From Clostridia bacterium (GTDB taxonomy: Bacteria > Bacillota > Clostridia > TANB77 > UBA1234): 61,799 bases of DNA. Each line of letters opens with the position of its first letter. Position 1 is the stretch's first letter. Location: contig CAAFRB010000107.1 in assembly GCA_900765095.1 (NCBI GenBank), positions 1 through 61,799 on the forward strand, given 5' to 3'. Of this stretch, positions 25,806-33,992 are shown piece by piece. Position numbers and translations under genes: made by a program. A model generated the notes under the pieces. The model had not been told where the DNA came from. It saw only the letters and a list, made by a program, of their open reading frames with translations, and searched no databases.

Positions 25806-28526
25806 TTAGTTTCCGTAATCATGTGTTCCGCATACTGTGCAAGTTCCATTTTCAAAAGAGTGTTTTTGAGTAAATAGATAACCACAAGTATTACATTTGT
25901 GCTGATGTGTTTCTGTTGTTATTGACCAGTAAGGAGGAAAGTCATGTTTTCCCGATTGTGTTGCAGCACATCCAGTTCTAGTACACTTCCTATTATGTCC
26001 TAGTTTATCAGTAGTCCATTCTGGCCAGCTATGTCCCAATGCTGATATAGTCCTATAATTTGTGTCACCACACTTTGAACATGTTTGCACTTGTGTTCCA
26101 GTTGCAGTACATGTTGCTGCTTTTGTAGTTCTCCAGTTGCCATAATCGTGTTCACATGTTGCTGTTGCATATATATTGTTATTTGCATTTGTTATAGCTG
26201 AAAAAGCTGCTGTACTATAATTTGTTTTTACTGCACCTACCACAACGTATATATATTTTCCTACCACATCCGATGTAACAGTATAAGTGCTTGAATTAGC
26301 TCCACTTATTGCTGTTCCGCCTAGCATTGAATTGCTAGTGTTTGTGTACCATTGATAACTTAGAGTGCATCCTGTTGGTACTATCCCTGAAGTATTTACT
26401 GTTAAAGTTTCTTTATTTGCATTCTTTCCAGAAATAGTTACGATTCCGCTCATTGGTGCAGTTTGAATTGTAAATGTTTTTGATAGAGTTCCTGTAAAAT
26501 TGCCCTTTCCTGTTAGTGTTATAGTTGCAGTTCCTGCATTTATGTTATTTGTGTATGCTACGTCATAATCTGTTCCCATGATTAATGTTTTTTGATTATA
26601 AGTTACAGTTGGTGTTGGTTTTTGCTCTGTTCCATTGTATGTAAAAGTATTTGCACTTAGTGTTACAGTCAACTCTGCCATATTTTTTGGTACTATTGTC
26701 AATTTTCCCGTGTTGTAACTTATTTCATAGTTACCAGCTAAAAATGCCCCATTATTTTTTAAGCTCAAGCTTCCGCGATTAATCAAGTATGCACCAACGT
26801 TCTCTCCCGTATTTCTTGTTAATATTCCGTTAAATGCTGGCGTTTGACCTGTAACGTTTCCTGATGTTTGGTAAGTAAACGACGGATCTGCATGTCCATA
26901 AGTTTTTGTTTTGTCATCAGCCGTTACTATTAATGTTCTCTTTGTTACATTAAATCTTACCGCTGGTGATACTGCTGAATTGTAATGTGTTGTTTCATCT
27001 ACTGTTGCGTATAAATAATACGTTCTGGCGTTTAATTTTGTTGAATCAGTTACATGATTCCAGTTTGTTCCGCCAGTATTAGTATTCGATGTATTGTAAT
27101 AATACGTTACTCTTCCATTTTCTTTAACGCCTGTAATACTTGGTGTGCTCTTCGTTCCACCGTATACATAGTCTGCCATTGATACAACTGGATTTATATT
27201 TGCTTTTACTATTGTTATTGTTTCACTTCCGCTAGCAGCTGTTCTGCCACTTGCAACAACGTAGTAATATACTCTCCAAACACCCAACTCTTTTATACCT
27301 GGATTTGTTGTGCTTCCTATTGTTTTATAATTGCTTTCAGTTAATATTGTTCCTACACTATAATAAATAGTCGTTCCTGTTGTTGGTTTTGTTACATGCA
27401 CTGTTATTGTGTGTTCTTGTTCGTCATATTCTCCTGTGTATCCAACAGCAGTAGCTTCTACAGTATTTCTTGTTATATTGAACGTTCTTGTTGTTTTCGT
27501 TAATTTATAATTTGAAGCATTTCCATTTGCTACGCTCTGTATGCTTGCTGTTGCTGTGTAGTTACCTATATCCGTCGCTCCGCCACTTATTTTTAAATTT
27601 ATCGTTTCTCCTTCAGCAGCCTCAACTGAAGCAGTTGGACATTTTTCTGTTCCATCATAAATGAAACTCGTTACGGGTCCCCATTTTACTTGAACTTCTT
27701 TTTCAGTTATTGTCCATGAAAATGTTACATCATCCGTAGTTCCATCTAACCATATATAATTTTCTTTATCTTTTAAACTTATTATTGCTGTTCGTGTACC
27801 TACATCTTTTCCTTTGTTGTTTGTTATTGTCATTATATTAGAGTTGTAATTTACTATTTGTACAGTTTGTTCTTTTCCATTGTACACATAGCTTCCCTTT
27901 ACTTTAGGTTTATCTAACGCAACTTTACCATCTTGAGCAGGTGCTGTAAGTCCATCAATCAATTCACCATATTGATTTGTATTAATTGTTAAAGCTTTAG
28001 AAGCTACCACTATATCTATGCTTCCAGTTTTTCCTGCTGTTTCTTCGTCGACTTTATCCGTGTTTGTTATATAGTAATCATTTCCACGTTGTATTGGAGG
28101 CCATGCAAACACATCTCCGTCTAATGTCACTCCAAACTTAACTTTCACATCTTTCTTACTCGGAGTACTTGTTTTTAGATCTGGAAGCGCCTTTTCAAGT
28201 TTTGCTTCTTCCTCAATCACAGAATATATTGGTATATTATTTTGATCCGCAATATCGTTTTCATTCTTTCCACCCTTAGCTATGTAATTATATTTTTGTC
28301 CATCTGTTATTATCTTTCCTGTCGCCATTAAGTCTGCATCGAGCGTTAATGCACTTTTTCTAACACTCTCCTGCACTTCTTCTATTCCAGTCACAAACTT
28401 AGCAAAACTTGCTTTATCTATAGAAGACATTGATGAAATAAACGTTATACTCATTAGTATAATCAAAACTATAATTGTTATAACTAGTGATATTAAAGAT
28501 ACTCCATTGTTTCTATCTTTTATCAT
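25806..28526 (-). CDS. Surface protein with prepilin-like N-terminus, MBG/Ig domains and Cys-rich tail
   Basis: A 906-residue protein. It begins with a short basic leader, then NNGVSLISLVITIIVLIIL, a class III/IV prepilin-like signal and hydrophobic helix (residues ~6-32). The Glu normally found at +5 is missing. A ~150-residue pilin-like region follows, then about six MBG/Ig-type beta domains (motifs such as YVYNGKEQTV, TFTYNGTEQKPTPTV, YTNNINAGTATITLTGKGN). The last ~110 residues hold four CxxC-type knots with repeated GHSW, CSKCG and CNTCG motifs, as in long clostridial surface proteins. No SLH or sortase signal is present. A role in adhesion or as a pilus-tip-like protein is inference. 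The ATG at 28526 was chosen because AAGGGG lies nine bases upstream. Confidence 0.8.
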   Translation of the reverse strand: MIKDRNNGVSLISLVITIIVLIILMSITFISSMSSIDKASFAKFVTGIEEVQESVRKSALTLDADLMATGKIITDGQKYNYIAKGGKNENDIADQNNIPIYSVIEEEAKLEKALPDLKTSTPSKKDVKVKFGVTLDGDVFAWPPIQRGNDYYITNTDKVDEETAGKTGSIDIVVASKALTINTNQYGELIDGLTAPAQDGKVALDKPKVKGSYVYNGKEQTVQIVNYNSNIMTITNNKGKDVGTRTAIISLKDKENYIWLDGTTDDVTFSWTITEKEVQVKWGPVTSFIYDGTEKCPTASVEAAEGETINLKISGGATDIGNYTATASIQSVANGNASNYKLTKTTRTFNITRNTVEATAVGYTGEYDEQEHTITVHVTKPTTGTTIYYSVGTILTESNYKTIGSTTNPGIKELGVWRVYYYVVASGRTAASGSETITIVKANINPVVSMADYVYGGTKSTPSITGVKENGRVTYYYNTSNTNTGGTNWNHVTDSTKLNARTYYLYATVDETTHYNSAVSPAVRFNVTKRTLIVTADDKTKTYGHADPSFTYQTSGNVTGQTPAFNGILTRNTGENVGAYLINRGSLSLKNNGAFLAGNYEISYNTGKLTIVPKNMAELTVTLSANTFTYNGTEQKPTPTVTYNQKTLIMGTDYDVAYTNNINAGTATITLTGKGNFTGTLSKTFTIQTAPMSGIVTISGKNANKETLTVNTSGIVPTGCTLSYQWYTNTSNSMLGGTAISGANSSTYTVTSDVVGKYIYVVVGAVKTNYSTAAFSAITNANNNIYATATCEHDYGNWRTTKAATCTATGTQVQTCSKCGDTNYRTISALGHSWPEWTTDKLGHNRKCTRTGCAATQSGKHDFPPYWSITTETHQHKCNTCGYLFTQKHSFENGTCTVCGTHDYGN

Positions 28527-28670
28527 TTGTATCATCCCCTTATTTTTATATAAGCATCAAATAAATTAAGTCTATTTTCAACCAAACTCTCAATTTAATA
28601 ATACAATTTAACGCATAAATCGTCAAGATTTGTTGTGTTTATTATTATTACTTTATTTTCTATTGCTGAC

Positions 28671-28734
28671 TTTTTTATACAATAGAAATTTAGTAGCCTT
28701 TTTGTGTTGCTTTTCCTTTCCTATTGCGTAAAAG
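28671..28734 (+). repeat. Diverged dispersed-element core (copy 2)
   Basis: Arms TTTTATACAATAG (28673-28685) and CTATTGCGTAAAA (28721-28733) match as an inverted repeat at 11 of 13 positions. The interior differs from the reference copy, but length and ends agree. Confidence 0.6.
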
Positions 28735-28835
28735 CCTTAAATTTATGTGACATGGAAAAAGTATAATAAAACGAAAATATTTGTGTATCATTTTAGATAT
28801 TACATCATATATATATTTACTAGGAGGTGCATTTG

Positions 28836-28991
28836 ATGAATAACGAAATGATGTATTCGCTTTTTGTGAATAGTGTAAAGAATATGAGTGACGACGAATT
28901 AAAAAATGCTCTTGAAAAAACTAGAGGAATGTTGAGTGACGACGACTATCAGAAGTTAGTAACATTAATAAAAAAAGAACGTGATATTTAA
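28836..28991 (+). CDS. Small acidic/helical protein (51 aa)
   Basis: A 51-codon gene: ATG at 28836 preceded by TAGGAGGTGC, ending in TAA at 28991. The product is mostly helical and charged (SVKNMSDDELKNALEKTRG, then a second SDDDYQKLV repeat-like helix), with no membrane segment. It heads a tight plus-strand run of tiny genes (next start 21 bases downstream). I cannot assign a family. The company of spoIIR and spore genes and the clostridial flavour suggest a sporulation-related small protein, but that is inference. Confidence 0.65.
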   Translation: MNNEMMYSLFVNSVKNMSDDELKNALEKTRGMLSDDDYQKLVTLIKKERDI

Positions 28992-29012
28992 CCTGTTAAA
29001 GGAGGTGAGTTT

Positions 29013-29312
29013 GTGGAAGAAAAGCCTGATATATCTTCTATTATAGAAATGCTAAATTCGTCTTCTAATAAAAATAATAACTCAAACTCACAAGTAAATT
29101 CAGATAGTCAAAAAAGAAACTGTGAAGATTCCCAAAAAAATTGCAATAATACTTCATGTACAGAAAATAATTATTCTCAATTTGAGAATAAAAATTCAAG
29201 CAATGGTTTCAATGCCGAATTATTCAGTACTCTTCTTAACTCGATGAATTCCTCTAATAATTCAAGTAATAATAACAGCAATAGTTCTGCATCTTTTCGG
29301 GAATGGGAATGA
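29013..29312 (+). CDS. Asn/Ser-rich small protein, first half of a frameshifted gene
   Basis: A GTG-started frame (AAAGGAGGTGAG upstream) coding 99 residues: a short helical head (KPDISSIIEMLNS), then an Asn/Ser-rich low-complexity stretch. It stops at TGA just after SASFREWE. The next frame carries the obvious continuation (GNGNDAPDFETILKLMQ). A +1 shift at TCT TTT CGG (29292-29300) joins the two into a 168-residue protein. Either one base has been inserted in the T4 run, making a broken gene or an assembly error, or the ribosome shifts. Family unknown. Confidence 0.6.
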   Translation: MEEKPDISSIIEMLNSSSNKNNNSNSQVNSDSQKRNCEDSQKNCNNTSCTENNYSQFENKNSSNGFNAELFSTLLNSMNSSNNSSNNNSNSSASFREWE

Positions 29313-29520
29313 TGCTCCAGACTTTGAAACTATATTGAAACTAATGCAAATCATGAAAGCAATGAATTCAAATCAAAATAATGCAAGTGCAAATCTGTTA
29401 AATTCATTAAAACCTTTTTTACGTGATTCTAAAAAAGATAAAGTAGATCAGTACATAAAATTTATCAAGATTTCGACTATTTTAAATGGTTTTAATAATT
29501 CAGGGGGCGACGAGAAGTGA
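29299..29520 (+). CDS. Second half of the frameshifted gene (helical domain)
   Basis: The frame continues the 29013 gene after a +1 shift. It codes about 73 residues: FETILKLMQIMKAMNSNQ, then NLLNSLKPFLRDSKKDKVDQ and YIKFIKISTIL, a conserved-looking helical domain with the pattern of small clostridial proteins of unknown role. No in-frame ATG or GTG with a ribosome site precedes it. The only candidates are TTG at 29335 and ATG at 29344, neither with a good Shine-Dalgarno, so independent translation is unlikely. Confidence 0.6.
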   Translation, partial: GNGNDAPDFETILKLMQIMKAMNSNQNNASANLLNSLKPFLRDSKKDKVDQYIKFIKISTILNGFNNSGGDEK

Positions 29521-29654
29521 ATCTTCTCAAAAATTTAGATTTAAAAGAAAACTTTGATAACATTTTACTTATTGTGTTAATAGCTTTTCTTTTTAAAGAG
29601 GGGGGTGAAGACATGATAACTATTATACCATTAGTTTTACTTTTAGTATCATAG
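29517..29654 (+). CDS. Tiny hydrophobic membrane peptide (45 aa)
   Basis: A GTG start overlaps the previous stop (GTGA), with AGGGGGCG upstream. The 45 residues comprise an amphipathic head, a hydrophobic run (NILLIVLIAFLFKEG), a charged GGED turn and a second hydrophobic tail (ITIIPLVLLLVS). This two-hairpin hydrophobic layout resembles small clostridial membrane peptides of unknown role. A second possible start (ATG 29613, after GAGGGGGG) would give only 13 residues. Confidence 0.55.
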   Translation: MNLLKNLDLKENFDNILLIVLIAFLFKEGGEDMITIIPLVLLLVS

Positions 29655-29685
29655 TTTCCATGTCTTCTTTATGGATTTTTAGATA

Positions 29686-30180
29686 TTAGCTTTTTAATAA
29701 TTTTGTTGGTTCAATATAACCTGGAAATATATCTGCCTTTTTGTTCATTCCAGCTGTATTGAATACAAAATCGTGTTCATCCAATATATTGTACAACATT
29801 GTGTTGGTATTATATACTTCATAACAGTCTATTATTCTAAGTTCTGCATATAGTGGCTCTAGTCTTTGCGTCAAATAGTTGTTTACTTCCGCTATAAACT
29901 CCATCGTTCCTTGCACTACCATAGTTACAGGTACACATTCTTCTCTTATATCCATAACTAGAGCTTCATTAAGCCATGTGATTTCATCTATACCATTTTC
30001 ATTTTCAAAACGAATGTTTAATTTTTTGACTAAATTTTTCATTCCAATTTCCAATTTATCTTGTGAAATTATAACAATTTTGTGTTTTTGTTTTAATTCA
30101 TCACGTATGTATGGTAACAGTGCCGCAAACAAATGCCACTCACTCACATAAAAATTACATGCTTTTATTATTTTATGCAT
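29686..30180 (-). CDS. Conserved-looking hypothetical protein (164 aa)
   Basis: A soluble protein of mixed alpha/beta character with no signal peptide or membrane segment. It begins MHKIIKACNFYVSEWHLFAA and contains strands such as HKIVIISQD and VPVTMVVQGTMEF. I do not recognise the family. The start is secure: GAAGGAGG lies just upstream of the ATG. It lies between the small-gene cluster and spoIIR on the opposite strand and is divergent to spoIIR. Confidence 0.75.
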   Translation of the reverse strand: MHKIIKACNFYVSEWHLFAALLPYIRDELKQKHKIVIISQDKLEIGMKNLVKKLNIRFENENGIDEITWLNEALVMDIREECVPVTMVVQGTMEFIAEVNNYLTQRLEPLYAELRIIDCYEVYNTNTMLYNILDEHDFVFNTAGMNKKADIFPGYIEPTKLLKS

Positions 30181-30260
30181 TCTTTTTCCTCCTTCATCTT
30201 TGTCTAAAAAAATATTACCATAATTTTACAAATGAGTCAATAATTATTTTCCATATTTTG

Positions 30261-30289
30261 GTATTAATTTTGTAATTGTTGGCAATACT
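30261..30289 (+). promoter_or_regulatory. Candidate forespore (sigma-F-type) promoter of spoIIR
   Basis: GTATT (30261-30265), then 15 bases, then GGCAATACT (30281-30289) fits the GYATA / GGNNANANT pattern of sigma-F promoters. spoIIR is a known sigma-F target. The implied leader is very short, so this is tentative. Confidence 0.35.
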
Positions 30290-30305
30290 CACTTTGGAGG
30301 TTGCC

Positions 30306-30881
30306 ATGAAAAAAATAATCTTAATTTTTTTATTTTTGTTTTTAATGTTATTTGATGCTTTTTCTTATGCTGATGCTATTCAGAGTGAAATTTCTCAAAA
30401 TGTAATAAGACTTCATATAATTGCAAGCAGTGATAAACCTGAAGACCAAACTTTGAAATTAAAGGTAAGGGATTCTGTCTTAAAACAGATGAGAGAACAA
30501 GATTTTAGCGATTATTCAATCGCATATAATTATATATCAAACAATTTAGGTACATTTAAAGAGATTGCCCTATCAACTTTAAAAGAAAACGGTTGTAATG
30601 ATGATGTACACATTGAATTTAAAAAATGTGATTTCCCTGAAAAGAGTTATGATTTCTTAACATTTCCATCTGGTGAGTACATTGCATTAAGAATAATAAT
30701 AGGAGAAGGCGTTGGTCATAATTGGTGGTGCGTAATGTTCCCAGCTTTATGTTTTTCTGATTTTGTATGTTCTGGAGATAACGCAGAAATAGCTCTTAAA
30801 GAGGCTTTGAGTGAAGAAAGCTTTGCAATAATAGCTAACAAAAGTAAAATTAAATTGAAAATAGTCGATTTCTTCAATTAA
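30306..30881 (+). CDS. spoIIR: Stage II sporulation protein R
   Basis: A 191-residue exported protein that signals from forespore to mother cell by triggering SpoIIGA to process pro-sigma-E. A signal peptide (residues 1-20) is followed by the SpoIIR core: NVIRLHIIASSDKPEDQTLKL, the RDSVL helix, and the family hallmark YIALRIIIGEGVGHNWWCVMFP. Start at 30306 because TTGGAGG lies just upstream. A terminator follows at 31014-31041. Its presence marks the organism as spore-forming. Confidence 0.93.
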   Translation: MKKIILIFLFLFLMLFDAFSYADAIQSEISQNVIRLHIIASSDKPEDQTLKLKVRDSVLKQMREQDFSDYSIAYNYISNNLGTFKEIALSTLKENGCNDDVHIEFKKCDFPEKSYDFLTFPSGEYIALRIIIGEGVGHNWWCVMFPALCFSDFVCSGDNAEIALKEALSEESFAIIANKSKIKLKIVDFFN

Positions 30882-30916
30882 ATATGTACTTGTAAATGCT
30901 TTTTAGTTGTGATATA

Positions 30917-30995
30917 TTTTTTATGCAATAAGAAAGTAGCAGTTTGCGTAACGTGATTTGTTATCCGCCATGTAGCTTTCCTATTTACACAAAAA
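30917..30995 (+). repeat. Diverged dispersed-element core (copy 3)
   Basis: Arms TTTTATGCAATAAGAAAG (30919-30936) and CTTTCCTATTTACACAAAA (30976-30994) form an imperfect inverted repeat like the reference element's ends. The interior is unlike the reference. It lies between the spoIIR stop and its terminator. Confidence 0.5.
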
Positions 30996-31013
30996 CTTTG
31001 ATTTAATATTTGA

Positions 31014-31041
31014 ATGGGAGTAACAGCTCCCATGTTTTTTC
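31014..31041 (+). terminator. Intrinsic terminator of spoIIR
   Basis: ATGGGAG and CTCCCAT pair over seven bases around a six-base loop, followed by GTTTTTT. It also rules out an upstream start for the next gene. Confidence 0.88.
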
Positions 31042-31081
31042 CGTATTATATATTAAATTTAAGTATGAAATGAGGTATTAT

Positions 31082-31789
31082 ATGGAATTTCTCAGTTTTT
31101 TTATATCACCACTAGCAATAGACATTTTACAAAAGTTATTAGTTGCCTTTGTTTTGTCTTTTATAATTGGTATAGAAAGAGAATTAATTCACAAACCTGC
31201 TGGTATAAAAACACATACAATTATTTGCATGGCTTCAACTTTAGTAATGGCCTTAGGAATATACATAGGTGAGTTGTCATCAAATGTTGACCCTACTAGA
31301 TTACCAGCTCAAATTCTTGCCGGTATCGGATTTGTTGGTGCTGGTACTATTTTACGTGAAGGTCTATCTGTTAAAGGTCTTACTACTGCTGCAAGTTTAT
31401 TAGCAATAACATGCATAGGCCTTGCTGTAGGTGCAGGTTTTTTTGAAGGTGCTATATATACTACAATATTGATTTTCTTTACACTTAAATTTGTATCACC
31501 ATTTCAAAATCTTATTGCAAGTAAAGGCTCACTTACATTATTTACACTAATTTCTACTAAAGAACATGGTGTACTAAGCAAAATTCAAGAAATGTTTGAA
31601 GAAAAAAATGTAGATATTATAAATATAAAGCAAATTAAATCTAATACAAATGCAAATGTAGTTTTAACTTTCTTGGTTAAATGTCCTAACAAGAAGGATA
31701 AAGAAAGTTTAGTTCAAGAGTTATGCAAAATTGATGGAATTATAGAAGTTAATACATCTGCTAAAATTGGCAAATTAGATGTTGAATAA
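31082..31789 (+). CDS. MgtC/SapB family membrane protein
   Basis: A 235-residue membrane protein. Four or five helices occupy residues 5-140 and carry the MgtC signature (VLSFIIGIERELIHKPAG, IKTHTIICMAST, QILAGIGFVGAGTILR, VKGLTTAASLLA). The C-terminal ~85 residues form an ACT-like cytosolic domain. MgtC proteins modulate F-ATPase and Mg2+ homeostasis in some pathogens, but the role in Clostridia is unknown. The start at 31082 was chosen for GAGGT upstream; an earlier in-frame ATG would lie within the spoIIR terminator. murA follows 26 bases downstream. Confidence 0.9.
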   Translation: MEFLSFFISPLAIDILQKLLVAFVLSFIIGIERELIHKPAGIKTHTIICMASTLVMALGIYIGELSSNVDPTRLPAQILAGIGFVGAGTILREGLSVKGLTTAASLLAITCIGLAVGAGFFEGAIYTTILIFFTLKFVSPFQNLIASKGSLTLFTLISTKEHGVLSKIQEMFEEKNVDIINIKQIKSNTNANVVLTFLVKCPNKKDKESLVQELCKIDGIIEVNTSAKIGKLDVE

Positions 31790-31815
31790 TATACTTTGTA
31801 GAAAAGAGGTTATAT

Positions 31816-33081
31816 ATGGATAAATTTTTGATAAAAGGTAAAACACCACTTAAAGGAACTGTTAGTGTTAATGGTGCTAAAAATGCCGCAGTTGCTATAT
31901 TACCAGCAACTGTGCTTATTAAAGGAAAATGTAGAATTGAAAACATTCCTAACATAAGCGATATTTTACGTTGCTATGATATTTTAGAGTTACTTGGTGC
32001 AAAAATAACAAAGCTTTCTCCTAATGAGATTGAGATTGATTGTTCAAATATAGAGGAGAAAGAAATTCCTCTTGATATGACGAAGAAATTCAGAGCTTCT
32101 TATTACTTTATCGGTGCATTGCTTAGCCGTTTTGGTAGAGCATCTGTAGGTTTTCCAGGCGGATGTAATTTTGGTTCAAGACCAATTGACCAACATATAA
32201 AAGGTTTTGAGGCTTTAGGAGCTAACGTAAATTGTGAAGGTGGTATGATATACGCCACTTCTGATGAACTTAGTGGAAACTCTGTTTACCTAGACGTTGT
32301 AAGTGTGGGTGCTACTATGAATATTATGCTAGCTTCTGTCTTAGTTCCTGGTATAACAACTATAGAGAATGCAGCTAAAGAGCCTCATATCGTTGACTTA
32401 GCAAATTTCTTAAACACTATGGGAGCTAATATTAAAGGTGCTGGTACAGACGTAATTAAGATTACAGGTGTTGAAGAATTACGTGGCGGTGCTTCGTATT
32501 CAATTGTGCCAGATCAAATAGAAGCCGGAACTTTTATGATTGCTGCTGCTGCATCACGTGGTGATGTAATAATAACAAACTGTATTACTAAACACTTAGA
32601 CCCAATCTCTGCTAAACTTATTGAAATGGGTGTGAATGTAGAAGAGTCTGAAGATGGAGATAAAATAAGAGTTTGGTGCGATAAAAGAACTTCTAAAGCT
32701 AATATCAAAACTTTACCTTATCCAGGTTTTCCAACGGATATGCAACCACAAATGGCAGTATTACTTTCTCTTTCTAATGGTACAAGCTACCTTACAGAAG
32801 GAATATATGACTCACGTTTCCAATATACAGAAGAGCTAAGAAAACTTGGTGCTAATATAAGAGTTGAAGGTAAAACAGCATGTATAGAGGGCGTTGAAAC
32901 TTTATCGGGTTCTCAAGTTACAGCAACAGATTTAAGAGCAGCTGCCGCACTAATAATAGCAGGTATTTGCGCAGAAGGCGAAACTGAAATTTATGGTGTT
33001 GAACATGTTGACAGAGGTTACGAAAAAATTGCAGAGCGTTTCAAAGCTTTAGGTGCAAATATAGAAAGAATATCGGAATAA
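31816..33081 (+). CDS. murA: UDP-N-acetylglucosamine 1-carboxyvinyltransferase
   Basis: MurA of 421 residues, the family's usual length. It catalyses the first committed step of peptidoglycan synthesis by transferring enolpyruvate from PEP to UDP-GlcNAc. Visible are the substrate-binding GAKNAAVAILPA near residue 20 and the catalytic loop GGCNFGSRPIDQHI with Cys at about 117 (the fosfomycin target). TDLRAAAALIIAG and VDRGYEKIAERF lie near the C-terminus. The Cys makes fosfomycin sensitivity at the enzyme level possible. It is in a plus-strand series with the MgtC-like gene and walJ. Confidence 0.96.
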   Translation: MDKFLIKGKTPLKGTVSVNGAKNAAVAILPATVLIKGKCRIENIPNISDILRCYDILELLGAKITKLSPNEIEIDCSNIEEKEIPLDMTKKFRASYYFIGALLSRFGRASVGFPGGCNFGSRPIDQHIKGFEALGANVNCEGGMIYATSDELSGNSVYLDVVSVGATMNIMLASVLVPGITTIENAAKEPHIVDLANFLNTMGANIKGAGTDVIKITGVEELRGGASYSIVPDQIEAGTFMIAAAASRGDVIITNCITKHLDPISAKLIEMGVNVEESEDGDKIRVWCDKRTSKANIKTLPYPGFPTDMQPQMAVLLSLSNGTSYLTEGIYDSRFQYTEELRKLGANIRVEGKTACIEGVETLSGSQVTATDLRAAAALIIAGICAEGETEIYGVEHVDRGYEKIAERFKALGANIERISE

Positions 33082-33085
33082 CTCT

Positions 33086-33179
33086 AATTCATAAAAGTGA
33101 TTTCCTTTCTTTCGATGTAAAACTCTCGAGAATCGAAGGTCTGAAGATTTTAAATTTTCAGTTTTCTTGAAAGAAAACA
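33086..33179 (-). repeat. Dispersed element, left-half fragment (copy 4)
   Basis: In reverse orientation this stretch carries TCTCGAGAGTTTT and the following AAAGAAAGGAAATC...ATGAATT region, matching the left half of the 61437-61594 copy. It ends in a perfect GTTTTCTT/AAGAAAAC palindrome. The inverted-repeat core is absent. Confidence 0.55.
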
Positions 33180-33196
33180 TATACGGAGAAATACAG

Positions 33197-33979
33197 ATGA
33201 TTAAATTTTGTAATTTATATAGTGGTAGTAGTGGTAACTCTACATATATTGAAAGTGAAAATTCAAAAATACTTATAGATGCTGGTGTTAGCTGTCAAAA
33301 AATATCTAAGGCACTTGCTAGCATTGGAGTTGAACTGGATGAAATAAGTGCTATATTAATAACACACGAACATATTGACCATACTAAAGGATTAACAACT
33401 ATTTCAAAAAAATTCAATACTCCTATTTATGCAACGCCAAAGACTTGGGCACAAATGGAAAGTTTGAATGTTCCTGAAGTTTGCAAATGCTTTTTTAACG
33501 CTGGTGAAAATTTTTTAATAGGAGATTTGGACATCCATCCATTCTCTATCCCTCATGACGCCACTGATCCTTGCGGATTTAGTGTACTATCTGGAGATAA
33601 AAAAATTACAGTTGCAACAGATATAGGTCATGTTGACGAGTCTTTATTTTTAGAGATGAAAGGTAGCGATGTACTTCTAATAGAGTCAAACTATGACAAT
33701 AACACTCTACTTTGCGGTCCTTACCCTTATTTTTTAAAAAAGAGAATTTTAAGTGATGTTGGTCATTTGTCAAATGAAACTACAGGAAAACTTGTTAAAA
33801 GACTTTATGAAAACGGAGTTAATAAGTTTATTTTAGGTCATTTAAGTAAAGAAAATAACTTTCCGGAACTTGCTTATAGGACTGTTTTTAACGAAATTAA
33901 TAGTTCTGATATTAAAAAGCCGTTTGAGTTATCTGTAGCTGGAAGAGATACTATTGACAAAGTTACTGAGTTAGTCTAG
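33197..33979 (+). CDS. walJ: WalJ/YycJ-type metallo-beta-lactamase-fold hydrolase
   Basis: A 260-residue MBL-fold protein with the dinuclear metal motif THEHIDH near residue 60. Further ligands include His in FSIPHDATDP, Asp in VATDIGH and a late His in ILGHLSKENN. The N-terminal SGSSGNSTYIE is characteristic of YycJ/WalJ. In Bacillus it lies in the walRK operon and is linked to coordination of cell division with DNA replication, and it has 5'-exonuclease activity in some homologues. Here no walRK genes are adjacent. The ATG at 33197 has GGAG upstream. rlmH follows 13 bases later, the usual yycJ-rlmH order. Confidence 0.9.
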   Translation: MIKFCNLYSGSSGNSTYIESENSKILIDAGVSCQKISKALASIGVELDEISAILITHEHIDHTKGLTTISKKFNTPIYATPKTWAQMESLNVPEVCKCFFNAGENFLIGDLDIHPFSIPHDATDPCGFSVLSGDKKITVATDIGHVDESLFLEMKGSDVLLIESNYDNNTLLCGPYPYFLKKRILSDVGHLSNETTGKLVKRLYENGVNKFILGHLSKENNFPELAYRTVFNEINSSDIKKPFELSVAGRDTIDKVTELV

Positions 33980-33992
33980 TGAGGTGAAAACG

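Noticed and set aside
31010..31081. Upstream start for the MgtC-like gene
   Set aside because: It would place the first codons inside the spoIIR terminator hairpin; the ATG at 31082 has a ribosome site.
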